From contig CM030859.1 in NCBI GenBank assembly GCA_018105865.1, positions 2,528,501 through 2,592,500 on the forward strand: a stretch of 64,000 nt of DNA, written 5' to 3'. The notes below the pieces were generated by a model, which was not told the DNA's origin, did not search any database, and worked only from the letters and a program-made list of their open reading frames with translations. Below are positions 1 to 10,350 of this stretch, in pieces (position 1 is the stretch's first letter; each line of letters starts with the position of its first letter). Source of the DNA: Metaphire vulgaris. Its lineage: Eukaryota; Annelida; Clitellata; Crassiclitellata; Megascolecidae. The position numbers and the translations under genes are program-made.

Positions 1-45
<45 letters not shown>
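1..45. repeat. (TA)n/(TG)n microsatellite
   Basis: The window opens in an alternating purine-pyrimidine tract: TA dinucleotides to about base 12, then TG to about 43. It lies in the intron just before the first visible exon of the left-edge gene. Confidence 0.95.
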
Positions 46-46
<1 letters not shown>

Positions 47-85
47 ATTTATTTATGTTTTACTGTATTTGAATTTTGTTGACAG

Positions 86-216
86 ACATATATGAATCGA
101 TTCCGGACAACGGACTCAGTCGTTTGGACAACATCAGGACGGCACTTCACTCCCAATGTACCGGACCTTTCTTCACCTACAGGCACAGCGACTGGACACT
201 CGAAATCAAGAAGGAA
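86..216 (+). CDS. Left-edge gene, exon a
   Basis: Acceptor GTTGACAG precedes base 86 and the donor after 216 is GTCAGT. The frame reads IYESIPDNGLSRLDN at the start and DWTLEIKKE at the end. The frame stays open past the donor, but that stretch runs into a MITE at 242. The phase-0 donor at 216 matches the phase-0 start of the next exon, which is why I chose it. Confidence 0.65.
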
Positions 217-694
217 GTCAGTGAAACCGACGACGTCTATCCAGTGGCAGCTCCACCGGGGGGTAGGGGGGCCCGTGCCCCCTATTAAGTGCCTGGCCCC
301 CCGAGTGCCCCCCCCCAGTTGGGACCCTATACTTAATGCTACATACATTAAACAACAAATGTTTGGCCCCCATGATTAGAAGTTGCCACCCCAACGGCCA
401 CCCACTTGCCAAATCCTAGAGCCGCCACTGCATCTATCGCACCCATTGCAATCATTCGGAACTTGCCAATACAGCTATTTCAAGAAAGATTAAGTGCGCA
501 TAAGAATAAACAGCTACTTCTGTACTACTCTCCAAAGCGCTATATAAATTTACAAGATTTTACTTACTTACTTAACTGTCGCTAAACGCCGTATCTCTGC
601 CAAACATCCTCAACAATCTACAATAGCCTACGTGTTATTTGTGCATTTAAGTATTCATTTGTGTGTATTAATGTGTGTGTCCAATTGTGTGTAT

Positions 695-741
<47 letters not shown>

Positions 742-2066
742 GGTGGGTTGGTGCGTCTTACTACCCACTTCTTTTTTTACTAAATTCGACAATTCGACAA
801 GCCTCCAATTTCCTGTAAAATTTCGAAACTTGTAAAGACTTTACCTCTTGCAATTGTCGTTTGGATCGGGTTATTAAAAATTTATTTCTCTATCGCAGGT
901 GTTTTCTCCACTGGAGAAACTGAGAAATCCGATCCTGGTCGACCTCGTTTTCGCTCAAGTGGTTGGTGACGTTCTCTCTGGAGACAGCATTCGGATCAAC
1001 GCAGAGGACAAAAGGAAGATGAAGAAACTATTGGGTCAGGCACTTTGCAACAATCCCATTATTAATGTCGTTAATTAATTATATGTCTCTGTGTGTTTGG
1101 ATCAATATATTCGATTTCCTCGGGGTGGAGGGGCTATCCACATACATTCCATTCCAACGTTCCACCCAGGGTCGCCGAGAGAATTTTCGGGCCCCTGTGC
1201 GAAGAATAGTCACGGGCCCCTGATCTGACAAGTGTGTGAAAAAGTTGATGACCTTTGTTTTTGCTTGTCAGTCTTTTATGGCATTGATTACTTAACATCG
1301 TCGACCCGGGCCCCTAAGCAGACATTCGACGGGGCCCCTGAGCTTATGACGAAGAGGACCCTTTTTCCCGTTGTCAGAGTATTTTTCAGGGTTCAGATTA
1401 TTGTTAATACAGGTACAATACCTGGTACATCATCATCATCGGACCCCTTTGGGCTCCATGGGCCCCGGAACAATGTACCGGCTGCAGCCCCTCTCTCCTC
1501 AGGCCAGTTTCCACCCCACACCATTAGCACACACCCCTCTAATTGAAACAGCCTCAGTCCTCAATAATAAATTATTGCAATGTAATGTAATGTACTGTAG
1601 CAGAATATTTCTATAGCGCCTCTACTGGAGAATCGCTGAGAGGCGCATGGGGTTGTAACTTGTAAGTTTCGATTTCAACCGTCCAACTAGTACTCGAGGG
1701 AAAACTTTGGTGGAGTAGTCAGGGGATCCGGGCCCCCGCCGAGTTTATTTAAAAAATCAACCTGTTTTGTAATACCAATTCCTGTTCGTTTTAAAAGTAT
1801 AATTAATTGTACTGCTGAGACCGGGAGTCTGGGATAAAATGTTAATATAACAAGGTCGAAGGATGGCACATGAAGGTCGTTGTTCGGGTACAAAAGGGAG
1901 CGTGGAGTATGGTTTGAATAGATGCCTGTTTGGAAGAAATTTTTCCACTACGCGTTGTCACGCAAACATTGATATAAAATTCTATGCGGTGGGCTTAGAG
2001 TCCAACATAGGCAGATACGGTCGTTTCGTTCAAATATAAAAAATAACAGTTATCGAAATTAAGTGT

Positions 2067-2158
<92 letters not shown>

Positions 2159-2571
2159 GGCAAATGAACCAGCTAAAAACGTAAAATTTTCGATTTTTAA
2201 CGTAATGATGCAAGAAAAATGAAAAATATAGCAGCCAATTTTCCGGTCTTTTCCGGTTTTCCGGTCGCCGTATCTTTTCGTACCGTCAAAATAAAGGCTG
2301 ATTTCAATTCCATCGTCAAAATACGGAAATCGTTGCGTCAATGCGTGTTAATCCGGAGATTGCCGAAGCGCTGCCGAAGTTACCCGAACGCCCTTTCGCT
2401 CTGTTGCAGATGGACACGGAGTGAATTTGCGAAACGTTGGCTCACATCACAACATCCAAGTGAAGACAGCGGTCATCAGGGCGGCCAAGGACCTCCCCCT
2501 CCTCTTCTCTCGCCTCTTCCCTGTCAACGTTAGTATCATGGAATCATGGATGACGATGACGACGATGCGGC

Positions 2572-2647
<76 letters not shown>

Positions 2648-3070
2648 GCTGTGGTGGTGGTGGTGATGATGATGATGATGACTGCGTTACTAAGTGTGGT
2701 GATCGTAAGAATGATTACAAGAAAGTAAGACGATGACGACGACGACGATGATGATGATGATAATGATACTTTCTGGGATGCAGGGGGCCGTGTGGGGGTG
2801 ATGGTGGTAGTCGTGGTATTGGTTGTGGTGATGATGGTATGAATAGTGGTGGTGCTAGTGGCGTTGGTGATGATGATGATGACGATGATGATGACGATGG
2901 TGATGATCGGTGTTTTATCCAGACTTCAGGCCTTTGGGGAGGGTAATCGACTTGGCTGGAGGGGGAAGAGCCACAGTTCAATGCAAAAATGCTTCAGTCC
3001 CGGGATTTTTTTTGGGAGGCGAATTTTGAAATTTGGGGATCTCCCTCCCTAACAGGCTTAGGCAAAACAC

Positions 3071-3142
<72 letters not shown>

Positions 3143-3199
3143 CGATGACGATTACGATGACGATGATGATGATGGTGGTGGTGGTGATGGTGATGGTGG

Positions 3200-3239
<40 letters not shown>

Positions 3240-3977
3240 AACGGTGATGATGATCATGATGGTTGTGTCTGGTTGTCATGGGAGTCAGTTGGTTCTTTGT
3301 TGTTTAGGGAGGATCGAAGTACATCGGTCTGCAAATGGTTGGCGTCAGTCACTCTGGGGTTCGACTTCTGGCGAGAAACAAAGACGTGTTCGAAGATACG
3401 ATCGTCGTCTTCGAAACGATTAAGTAAGCTTATGGGGGCGGCAAGATGGCAGCGGGGGCGTCATTTGGGAGGCAGGCGGGCCGCGGCCTCCCAAGGAAAT
3501 GAAGAAATAATGTATAATGTATTAAATAAATAAATAAATAAATGTGCAAGCAATCGCCAAAAATGTCACAAAATTGCCAAAAATGTCAAAAATTTACAAA
3601 TTTGCCAAAATTGGTCAAAAAATTGCCCAAAATCTGCCCAAGATTGTCCAAAATACAGACAGAGACAGACAGTGACAGAGACAGAGATGAGACTGACAAA
3701 GAGACAGACAGTGACAGAGACATAGGGAGAGATATATAGAGACAGAAAGAAAGAAAAACGGGTCCATTTGAATGTGTTAAACACCTCTTTATCTGCGGTT
3801 TGTTCTATAATTTGAGGTTTTCCGAAATCGTCGACGTTCATGTTCCGAAGTCGAGCACTTTGTTGATGAGACTGAAAGGAAGGAACGTCGTCTTCTACAC
3901 GAAATACGTCAGTACTCGATTCTTCCAAAGCACATAAACACATACACTGTATACAGACACACACACACACACACACA

Positions 3978-4038
<61 letters not shown>

Positions 4039-4046
4039 AGTTCGTG

Positions 4047-4135
<89 letters not shown>

Positions 4136-4768
4136 AGCGTTATAGCTGGAAATGCGCTTCGCTTATTTTGCACATTGTACGCATAAAGAACTCACATAGG
4201 CCAAGATTCGAGTTGATTGGATGGTTGATTGATTGATTGGTTGATTGGTTGGTTGATTGGTGGGCTGGTTGGAGGGTATTTTACACCCCCTAGCACCCCA
4301 AACACACACACCACCAATCTGAGACCGACACCCCAATTTTAGCTTGGGATGACCTTTTTTCTTGCTTGTCAAACTTTTTGCAGGGACACCCCAAAATATA
4401 CCAACACCCCCTCAAAATTGATAATCCTAGAAAATTAACCCTGATTGGTTGGTTGGTTTGACTGGTTGGTTGGCTGGTCGGTCGGTTGGTTGGTTGGGGA
4501 GGCAATGGGATGCTAAGAACAAAATGCAAAAACACGAGTACCCCCACAATCCAACACCCGGGTAATTATCCCCCTGCTTTCACCCCCGCCCCCTCACCTC
4601 CACTCCCACCGTAGAAATATGCTATAATACGCGGATAGCTTCTTTCAGATGATGATCGTCTGAATTTCTTCAGTTCTTTTATCTTCAGCTGTGACTTCTT
4701 TCCTTTATAGGCAACGCACATGAGAGATATGCTGAGTACATATCGTAAAGAGGACAGCGAGGTATGCA

Positions 4769-4828
<60 letters not shown>

Positions 4829-5073
4829 TACAGTAATAATAATAACACTGTAATGATGATGATAATAATAATAATTATAATAATAGTAATAGGCCTACAG
4901 TAATAATACAATAATAAGTGACTGTGAACAAATAGGTTTACTGGAGAACCATTTGTAATTATATGTGCTATACTTTTATTATCGTTGGAGTTATTGTCAT
5001 TATTATTTTGACGTTTTTCTCTCTTTTGCAGATAATTTTGCAAACAAGAATGGCGGACACGGATGAAGATTAA
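86..5073 (+). CDS. 3' part of an unidentified multi-exon gene (five coding exons)
   Basis: Five exons join in one frame: 86-216, 899-1034, 2410-2528, 4711-4761 and 5032-5073, with introns that begin GT and end AG. Junction phases agree throughout: entry phase 1, then 0, 1, 0, 0, and stop TAA at 5071-5073. The joined C-terminal part is about 159 residues. It is rich in Leu, Val and charged residues, has no signal peptide or membrane segment, and ends in an acidic tail (ADTDED). Segments such as RNPILVDLVFAQVV and KDLPLLFSRLFPV look like amphipathic helices. A FERM-like helical lobe came to mind, but I cannot support it and assign no function. The 5' end lies outside the window. Introns carry a hAT MITE, an L2-type LINE end and ATG arrays. 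The gene model is fairly secure; the identity is unknown. Confidence 0.7.
242..430. mobile_element. hAT-type MITE, CAGTGGC family (copy 1)
   Basis: Terminal inverted repeats CAGTGGCAGCTC and GAGCCGCCACTG bound a 189-bp G/C-run-rich element. It is flanked by an 8-bp duplication, CGTCTATC (234-241) and CATCTATC (431-438), with one mismatch. The 8-bp TSD and CAGTG terminus are hallmarks of the hAT superfamily. It sits only 25 bp downstream of the exon a donor. Confidence 0.75.
440..580 (+). mobile_element. 3' end of a CR1/L2-type LINE (or SINE with such a tail)
   Basis: The stretch ends with AAAGCGCTATATAAATT followed by short ACTT repeats near 560-575. This is the usual 3' end of L2/CR1-like elements, which terminate in a microsatellite instead of poly(A). 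The bases upstream (about 440-530) stay open in a frame that reads like a LINE C-terminus. Confidence 0.5.
698..738. repeat. (TG)n microsatellite
   Basis: Pure TG repeat within the intron between exons a and b; (TG)n units also appear less regularly from about 660. Confidence 0.95.
899..1034 (+). CDS. Left-edge gene, exon b
   Basis: Acceptor CTATCGCAG precedes 899 and donor GTCAGG follows 1034. It enters at phase 0 and leaves at phase 1. The frame reads VFSPLEKLRNPILVDLVF and later EDKRKMKKLL, an amphipathic and strongly charged stretch with no stop. Confidence 0.7.
1140..1700. other. Intronic repeat debris with GGGCCCCT words
   Basis: GGGCCCCT-like words recur between about 1190 and 1470, a pattern of degraded MITEs. 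At about 1608-1660 a GCGCCTCT-rich stretch resembles an inverted L2-type LINE end. No open frame here looks like a gene. Confidence 0.4.
2074..2157. repeat. (GA)n microsatellite
   Basis: About 42 uninterrupted AG units. It lies in the intron before exon c and creates artificial Leu-Ser reading frames on the opposite strand. Confidence 0.97.
2410..2528 (+). CDS. Left-edge gene, exon c
   Basis: Acceptor CTGTTGCAG precedes 2410 and donor GTTAGT follows 2528. It enters at phase 1 and leaves at phase 0, exactly what exons b and d require. The frame reads DGHGVNLRNVGSHHN and then AKDLPLLFSRLFPVN. This is the only frame here that joins both neighbours without a stop, so the exon is well supported despite the repeat-rich surroundings. 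Confidence 0.7.
2560..2907. repeat. (ATG)n array
   Basis: Long ATG/GATG tracts (about 2566-2647, then interrupted to 2907) that give spurious poly-Met, poly-Asp and poly-Ser frames. Confidence 0.95.
2908..3072. mobile_element. hAT-type MITE, CAGTGTTTTA family (copy 1)
   Basis: Ends are CGGTGTTTTATCCAG and AAAACACTG. The internal word CACAGTTCAATGCAAAA is shared with the copies at 44981, 51682 and 60565. It interrupts an ATG array, with GTGATGAT and ATGATGAT as flanking 8-mers; because the target is itself a microsatellite, this TSD is weak evidence. Confidence 0.65.
3073..3262. repeat. (ATG)n array, right part
   Basis: Continuation of the ATG array split by the MITE at 2908-3072, with GGT and ACG interruptions. 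Confidence 0.95.
3430..4140. repeat. Repeat cluster: MITE-like GGCGTCATTTGGG, (TAAA)n, (AC)n, (TA)n, (ATT)n
   Basis: A GCGTCATTTGGGAGG stretch at about 3455-3500 resembles the MITE at 6469-6906. TAAA units follow at about 3525-3543, then AC tracts at 3955-4008, TA at 4009-4035 and ATT at 4050-4134. No coding signal. Confidence 0.75.
4272..4443. mobile_element. hAT-like MITE, AGGGTATTTT family (copy 1)
   Basis: Ends GAGGGTATTTTACACCCCC and GAAAATTAACCCTG form an imperfect inverted repeat, shared with the element at 25433-25601. It splits a TTGG/GATT microsatellite. Flanking 8-mers GCTGGTTG and ATTGGTTG match at 6 of 8 positions within that repeat, so the TSD is only suggestive. Confidence 0.5.
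4711..4761 (+). CDS. Left-edge gene, exon d
   Basis: A 51-bp, phase 0-0 exon with acceptor TTCCTTTATAG and donor GTATGC. It reads ATHMRDMLSTYRKEDSE. If exon c were skipped, exon b would join at phase 1 and hit TAA at 4746-4748. Including exon c restores the open frame into exon e. Confidence 0.65.
4770..4910. repeat. (AAT)n array
   Basis: AAT repeat starting 9 bp after the exon d donor; pure to about 4826, then interrupted. Confidence 0.95.
5032..5073 (+). CDS. Left-edge gene, terminal exon e
   Basis: Acceptor CTCTCTTTTGCAG precedes 5032. It reads IILQTRMADTDED and stops at TAA 5071-5073. No AATAAA was found close downstream, so the 3' UTR end is unknown. Confidence 0.65.
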   Translation: MILQTRMADTDED

Positions 5074-5292
5074 CTTGTGTGAATTGATTCAAATTTCTAT
5101 CGAGGCAATGCGCATGCGCATGTAGGCCTATTAGTATTGAACTGTTAGACATATTAACCCCTTAACTGGGGATCCCGGATATATCTGTCCATTTTACATT
5201 GAGTTACAGTTAAATACACGGTTCAGGGGTTAAGGAGTATTTATCCAGAATGTATAGGCCTATATACTGTAGACCTAGTCTGTTCGAATATA

Positions 5293-5465
5293 CAGGCCCG
5301 GCCTTACGTTTTGCGGGGCCCTGGGCAATGTAGGGTTAGGGTGAGTGACAAGGAAGAAAATGGCCATCGACAATCGCGGGGCCCTTCGATGACTTTGCGC
5401 GGGGCCTCTAGAGGAGCGGGGCCCTCGGCAAGGGCCCGGCTTGTCCAGGCTTAAGGCCGGCCCTA
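5293..5465. mobile_element. hAT-like MITE with CCGGCCTTA termini
   Basis: Inverted ends CAGGCCCGGCCTTA and TAAGGCCGGCCCTA bound a 173-bp GGGGCCC-rich element. The flanks CGAATATA (5285-5292) and CAAATATA (5466-5473) give an 8-bp TSD with one mismatch. It lies in the presumed 3' flank of the left-edge gene. Confidence 0.65.
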
Positions 5466-5473
5466 CAAATATA

Positions 5474-6044
5474 TGTCCATAATATTATTTATACAGAAGT
5501 TTTATGCTTTAAAAATTTAAAAGCGACTAGCATTGTGTTAATTGTTATTATGTACACATTGTTAAAAGGATCTACGTGGAATAAGTCTACTTGAAATGAA
5601 TTTATAACTCATTGAAAGATTTTATATCTAAATTAATACATTTACGCTGTGTCTGTCAGTACATAAACACGTTTGATCGTTGTCTCGACAATTAAATAGA
5701 TTTCAAATTCTTAAATTCCGATAAGTAAGTAGAATCGGATGTTTGACGTGTTGTTTTCGAACGATGACGTCATCGCAAAATTATTGGGATAATGATGACG
5801 TCAGCGGTTAGGTTTTGCCAAATGGAATTTTTAAAAAACGAATTCTTAAATGAAGACAATGGTTCAAAACAGAGATTGCAATGAATCAATGGGTCGGCTT
5901 TCAAAGGCTATACATATTGAACTGCCATACTGCCAGTGAACCACCCATGAGTCAGAGGTCATTGGTCAAGGACCAAATGGGTCACGTGGGCCACTGGTCA
6001 TTTTAGGTGACCTACTGACATTTCTTTTAATGGTCGTGATAGAC
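5474..6044. other. AT-rich intergenic stretch, nothing recognised
   Basis: No ORF, TIR or repeat array identified. A TGACGTCA-like word pair occurs near 5765-5802 (ATGACGTCAT and ATGACGTCAG), but with no gene start beside it I call no regulatory site. Confidence 0.4.
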
Positions 6045-6345
6045 CGGAAAGATGGCAGATTGGTAAGACGCTAGAGCGGCACGCTGACGAAGCGGGTTCA
6101 ACTCCCGCAGTAGCCCCCAAGGTTAATTAAGTCTTCATTCGCTAGAAGGCAGTGGTGAATGAGTATCAGCTTTGGCCGCGAAGGTAAAACGCGGGTCGAG
6201 GAGGGTAATGGTCAATTACTCTAGGTTAATAGCGCAAGCAACACGGGTCGCTGCTTGCCTGAAACCGGAGATCCATCGCCGAACTTGGCAGATCCGACCC
6301 GAGATGGAATTCCAGAAGAAGATTAGAACGGCAGTCGTTCCATCT
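6045..6345 (+). mobile_element. tRNA-derived SINE (copy 1)
   Basis: An RNA polymerase III promoter is visible: A box TGGCAGATTGG at 6053-6063 and B box GGTTCAACTCC at 6095-6105, with normal spacing. The following core (CATTCGCTAGAAGGCAGTGG) matches the second SINE at 54240 (TATTCGCTGGAGGGTGATGG). There is no complete tRNA cloverleaf, so this is a SINE and not a tRNA gene. Confidence 0.65.
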
Positions 6346-6468
6346 AGTCTGAAGGAAGGCGCCGTAGCATTCTCAAGCATATACAGTATCTACAGTGTAG
6401 TCTAGCGTTCTACCATCCGCGCCGATGACATGAAGGGTGTAGGAGGCAGGACGGACTCTAGGCAAATG

Positions 6469-6906
6469 CAGAGGCGTCATTTGGGGGGGGGCTGAAATGA
6501 AATGAAAATATTAATTGATAATGTATTAATATGTGCAACACCAAAAAAAACAGGGCCGCGGCCCCCCCCCCAAGGAAATGAAAAGAAAATAATTTGTAAT
6601 GCATTAATAACCTAAGAAGGACTGAAAAGCAAAAAAAAAAAAAGAAGGTCGTCAACTATTTCTTGGGTAATTGTAACGTCAAAAGAACTGACGAAAAAAA
6701 AAAAAAAAAAAAAAAAAAGGTCGTCAACTATTTCTTGGGTAATTGTAACGTCAAAAGAACTGACGAAAAAAAAAAAAAAAAAAAAGGTCGTCGACTTTTT
6801 ATCTCAAACTAACTCAGTCAAAAAATTTTCCAAAAATAAAAAAAATTTGAAAAGAAAATTTTACAAAATTTCTCGCCCCCAAGAAAAGTGTGAAATGACG
6901 CCACTG
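6469..6906. mobile_element. hAT-type MITE with GGCGTCATTT termini
   Basis: Ends CAGAGGCGTCATTTGG and AAATGACGCCACTG, with a perfect 8-bp TSD GGCAAATG (6461-6468 and 6907-6914). Inside, a unit of about 68 bp beginning GGTCGTCAACTATTTC and ending in poly(A) occurs twice plus a third partial copy. Confidence 0.85.
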
Positions 6907-7030
6907 GGCAAATGTGTACCTAGACACGACTGGGCGCCGGACCGACCAAAATGATCGAGTTAATAATTTATGTTGACGCGTGAAAAAAGCGTCGTGGTTC
7001 CCACGGGTTTAATATAATAATTATAATATA

Positions 7031-7890
7031 TAGGGCTGCCAACCGTCCTTTATTGCAAAGGACAGTCCTTTAGTGGGTCTTTTGAGTCCTTGTCCTTTTT
7101 AACATTTAGAAAGGACGCTATTTGTCCTTTATTTCAAAAGTCAACGCTGGCGCTTTTTCAACGCTGGCTTGGCATTCATTCAATGATATACGGTAGTTAC
7201 GTTTTATCCCAGGAATAATGACGCCATGAAACCACACATTTCACGCATTTCAATTGAAATTTGCAGAAGCGGTAGGCCTACTTAGCGGTTTAAGGCCGAT
7301 TAATTATCACTAACTCACCCTGTGAAGAAGAATTCTTTGGGTATCTGGGTCACCAACTTCTTGTACACGTAGATACCGCCGAAACTCAAGAGTCAACTAA
7401 AGATTTTAGATTATTTGTCAACTCAGCATGCTTAGGACCTACTTAGGTCCTATTTCGAAGAAAAATTTGACTTTGGTGAAAATTCAGCATTTGGAAAATT
7501 GTCAAAACTCAGTCTTTTGGGTAATCTTCTTCCAAAATACCAGACATTTGTAGAAATTGTAGAGGAGTTGATTATAAAATACAAACTTACTTTGAGCATG
7601 GATAACCTATTTGGTGAAGTTGCACTCCTTCAAACAGGTTTTAGCTTGGTTCAGAGCGCTGAACTATTTACATAATGCAAAACAACAGGCAGCAAATGGC
7701 ACAGGATCTTGAAAAGTGTTAATCATGAGTGTGAATGTTTTAAAAATTGTTTCATTTGTACTTTCAATTCCTGGAACATCAGCTTACTGTGAACGCATAT
7801 TTAATGCAAAAAAGAATGAGATGAAAGAACGTAATGAAAGAAAGAGATGCTCTGTGGAATTAATGAAAAATGAACTTTTCATATACTTGC
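7031..7890 (+). pseudogene. Degraded hAT transposon with transposase C-terminal relic
   Basis: The left edge, TAGGGCTGCCAACCGTCC at about 7031, is like the terminus of several hAT elements. Near the right end (7734-7890) a frame reads VLSIPGTSAYCERIF and later CSVELMKNEL, which resembles the hAT C-terminal dimerisation region (a conserved SxxxxERxFS-like core). Between them frames are broken by stops, and I see no right TIR. Transposition function is clearly lost. Confidence 0.6.
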
Positions 7891-8009
7891 AAGAACATAT
7901 ACTTGCAAGAACATTCGGTACCGGAGAATTCGGCACCAAAATTTTACTTGTGGAAGATTCGGTACCGGATAATTCGGTACCGGATAAATCGGTACATTTT
8001 CGACATACA

Positions 8010-8545
8010 AATTGATCATCTTTGTTGCTCTGTGGCCTGTGTTGCACTCTTTCTAAGGTCTCTATGTCTTTCTTCAGAAATGGACACCATGCTTGAACAC
8101 AATACTTAAAATTTAGGTGTACCAATGTCTTGTAAAGTCTTATTATTACATCCTTCTCTCTGCTCATTATCGTTCTTTTGATCATACCTAGAATTTTGTT
8201 GGCCTTCTTAGCTGCCTCTGCACATTGCCTAGATGGCTTTAAGCTGTTATGCATGATGACCCCTAGATCTTTCTCCTCGTTTGTAACTTTTAGTCCCTTC
8301 CCACATAACTTAAATTCATGATCTGTTCCCTTCTTCCCAGTGTGCATCACCGAACATTTATCTGTATTAAAAAGCACTTGCCAATCTGCTTGCTGACCAC
8401 TGAGATAGTCTATTTAGGTCTTGTAAAAATGGTTGCTTCTGCTTCGCTATCACTCTGTCCACAAAGATTTGTGTCATCAGCAAATTTTGAAAAACAATAG
8501 AGGTCCCAACACTGAACTTTGTGGCACCCCACTTTTGAACTTAAA
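8010..8545 (-). pseudogene. LINE reverse-transcriptase fragment (CR1/Rex-like)
   Basis: On the minus strand, broken frames read GVPQSSVLGPLLF, then FADDTNLCG, then FNTDKCSVMHTGKK and EEKDLGVIMHNSLK. These are RT palm motifs (the FADD box) followed by the thumb region of CR1/Rex1-type LINEs. Frames shift at least once near 8400-8480 and both ends are missing. Confidence 0.75.
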
Positions 8546-8892
8546 TAAAACATTAGGCCTACAATAATGAATAATCAATTAATTTTACCGCTTAGACATT
8601 GCAGTTTGAAGTAAAATGAATATTTTTCATAGCATTTTACAGCAATAAAACGTTATTTCATTGCGATGTATACAATTCTTTAGTAGTAATTCGAAAAACA
8701 TGAAATTATTTAGGCCTCGCCGTGGTCCGCCATGAGTAGCCAGTGGTTATAGGCTTTGAACCTTAGATTATTTGTGCAGTTTAATTTGCTGATACAATTG
8801 TCTTTTAATTCCATTACAGGCTTATACAAATTCTTGACAATTCTGATACTTAAAGTGCTGATTAAATGATTAATAATTATACAGTTCCTAAC

Positions 8893-9319
8893 CAGTGATG
8901 GGCACTAGTTAACTAAAAAAGTTATAACTATTAGTTTAACTGAAAAAATTTAGTTGAAGCAATAGTTTAACTACTTTTTCTTAATTAAGTAGTTAAAGTA
9001 ATAGTTTAACTATTTTTTAAAATAGTTACAACTAAAAATTTAACTACTTTTTCGCCAACTTTTTTATTATACTGCTCATTTCTTATTATGCTGTAGCCTT
9101 CAGCCTTGTTATGGCAGTTACTTCATCTTCTATGTTACTCAATTCTGGTCCCTGTACTGAGTGTTCTCCTCACACCTATGTTTATTTATTACTTACTGGC
9201 GATCATTTCCAAAAATAATATATAATATCTATGGTAGCGATAGCGGCTACTTCCGGAATGTTGTCGCCATCTTTGCTAAGTTTGAAGTTGCTAATTAATA
9301 AGTTTGACGATGATGAGTT

Positions 9320-9387
<68 letters not shown>

Positions 9388-9492
9388 AGATCGTTTCGAG
9401 GAACTTTTTTCGTGGCCGACCTCGAAGAACCTGACGAGAGTTAACACACATTAATTTCTGTCTCGGACAATTTTTCTCTCTCATAAGACTTT

Positions 9493-9537
<45 letters not shown>

Positions 9538-9810
9538 AAATAAAACGGCAATGTAATTGCATCAATAAAGCTTAGTAAGGCTAAAAGTTGCAAAATAGTT
9601 GGATCAATATTATTATTAATATAATTGCATCAATAAAGCTTAGTAAGGCTAAAAGTTGCAAAATAGTTGGAAATAGTTTAACTACTTGAAAAAGGTTTAG
9701 TTAAACTTTTTTGGAAAATTTAAGTAATAGTTTAAATAATAGTTTAACTACAAATATTTAGTTTAAAAAGTTTAGTTTAACTACTTTTTTCCAACTAGTG
9801 CCCATCACTG
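8893..9810. mobile_element. hAT element, CAGTGATGGGCACTAG termini
   Basis: Inverted ends CAGTGATGGGCACTAGTT and AACTAGTGCCCATCACTG enclose 918 bp of TAGTTTAACTA-type subrepeats. The flanks TTCCTAAC (8885-8892) and GTCCTAAC (9811-9818) are an 8-bp TSD with one mismatch. It contains two (TA)n tracts (9327-9383, 9501-9534) and a tandem copy of a GCATCAATAAAGCTTAG unit. No transposase, so it is non-autonomous. Confidence 0.85.
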
Positions 9811-10350
9811 GTCCTAACTCGTGAATATGAGTTCAATAATAATATGCCAGTTAACTATACTAGAAAACTATTCCATGCGATAGCAATAGAAGGCGTTGGT
9901 CCTAACTCGTGAATATGAGTTCAATAATAATATGCCAGTTAACTACTAGAAAACTATTCCATGCGATAGCGATAGAAGGCGTTCGATTCTTTTCTTCAAA
10001 TCCGTTCCAAGGTTGGTTCAGTCTATTCATTATTCAGGAACATACGACAGAATTAGTTAAAATATTAGGGATAAATGCACAAATAGCTGTCATCGATTAT
10101 TCTTGACATTTATGATTTTTGAAGCACTGATTAAATAAAGAATAATAAGAATTCGTTAAACTTAATCCGATAATAATGACGATAATGAATTAGCAAACAA
10201 AGAACAAATCCGATAGCAATCAAAGACGTTCGATCCTTTTCTTCAAATTCTTTGCAAGGTTGGTTCGGTCTATTCATCTTTTAAATAACATACGACAGAA
10301 TTAACTTAAATATTAGTAATAAACACACGAATATCTATCATAAATTATAG
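9811..10350. repeat. Tandem duplicated segment
   Basis: An 88-bp unit beginning GTCCTAACTCGTGAATATG repeats at 9811-9897 and 9899-9985. The following 150 bp (from TTCGATTCTTTTCTTC to about 10130) has a diverged second copy at about 10215-10350. The first unit includes the right TSD of the preceding hAT. Confidence 0.7.

Noticed and set aside
3033..3533. Poly-Asp, poly-Met, poly-His and poly-Ile frames around the ATG arrays
   Set aside because: Triplet microsatellite translation only.
4746..4748. TAA as the stop codon of the left-edge gene (exon b joined directly to exon d)
   Set aside because: Requires skipping the well-formed exon at 2410-2528 and leaves the good splice sites at 4762 and 5031 unexplained. 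Kept as the main alternative.
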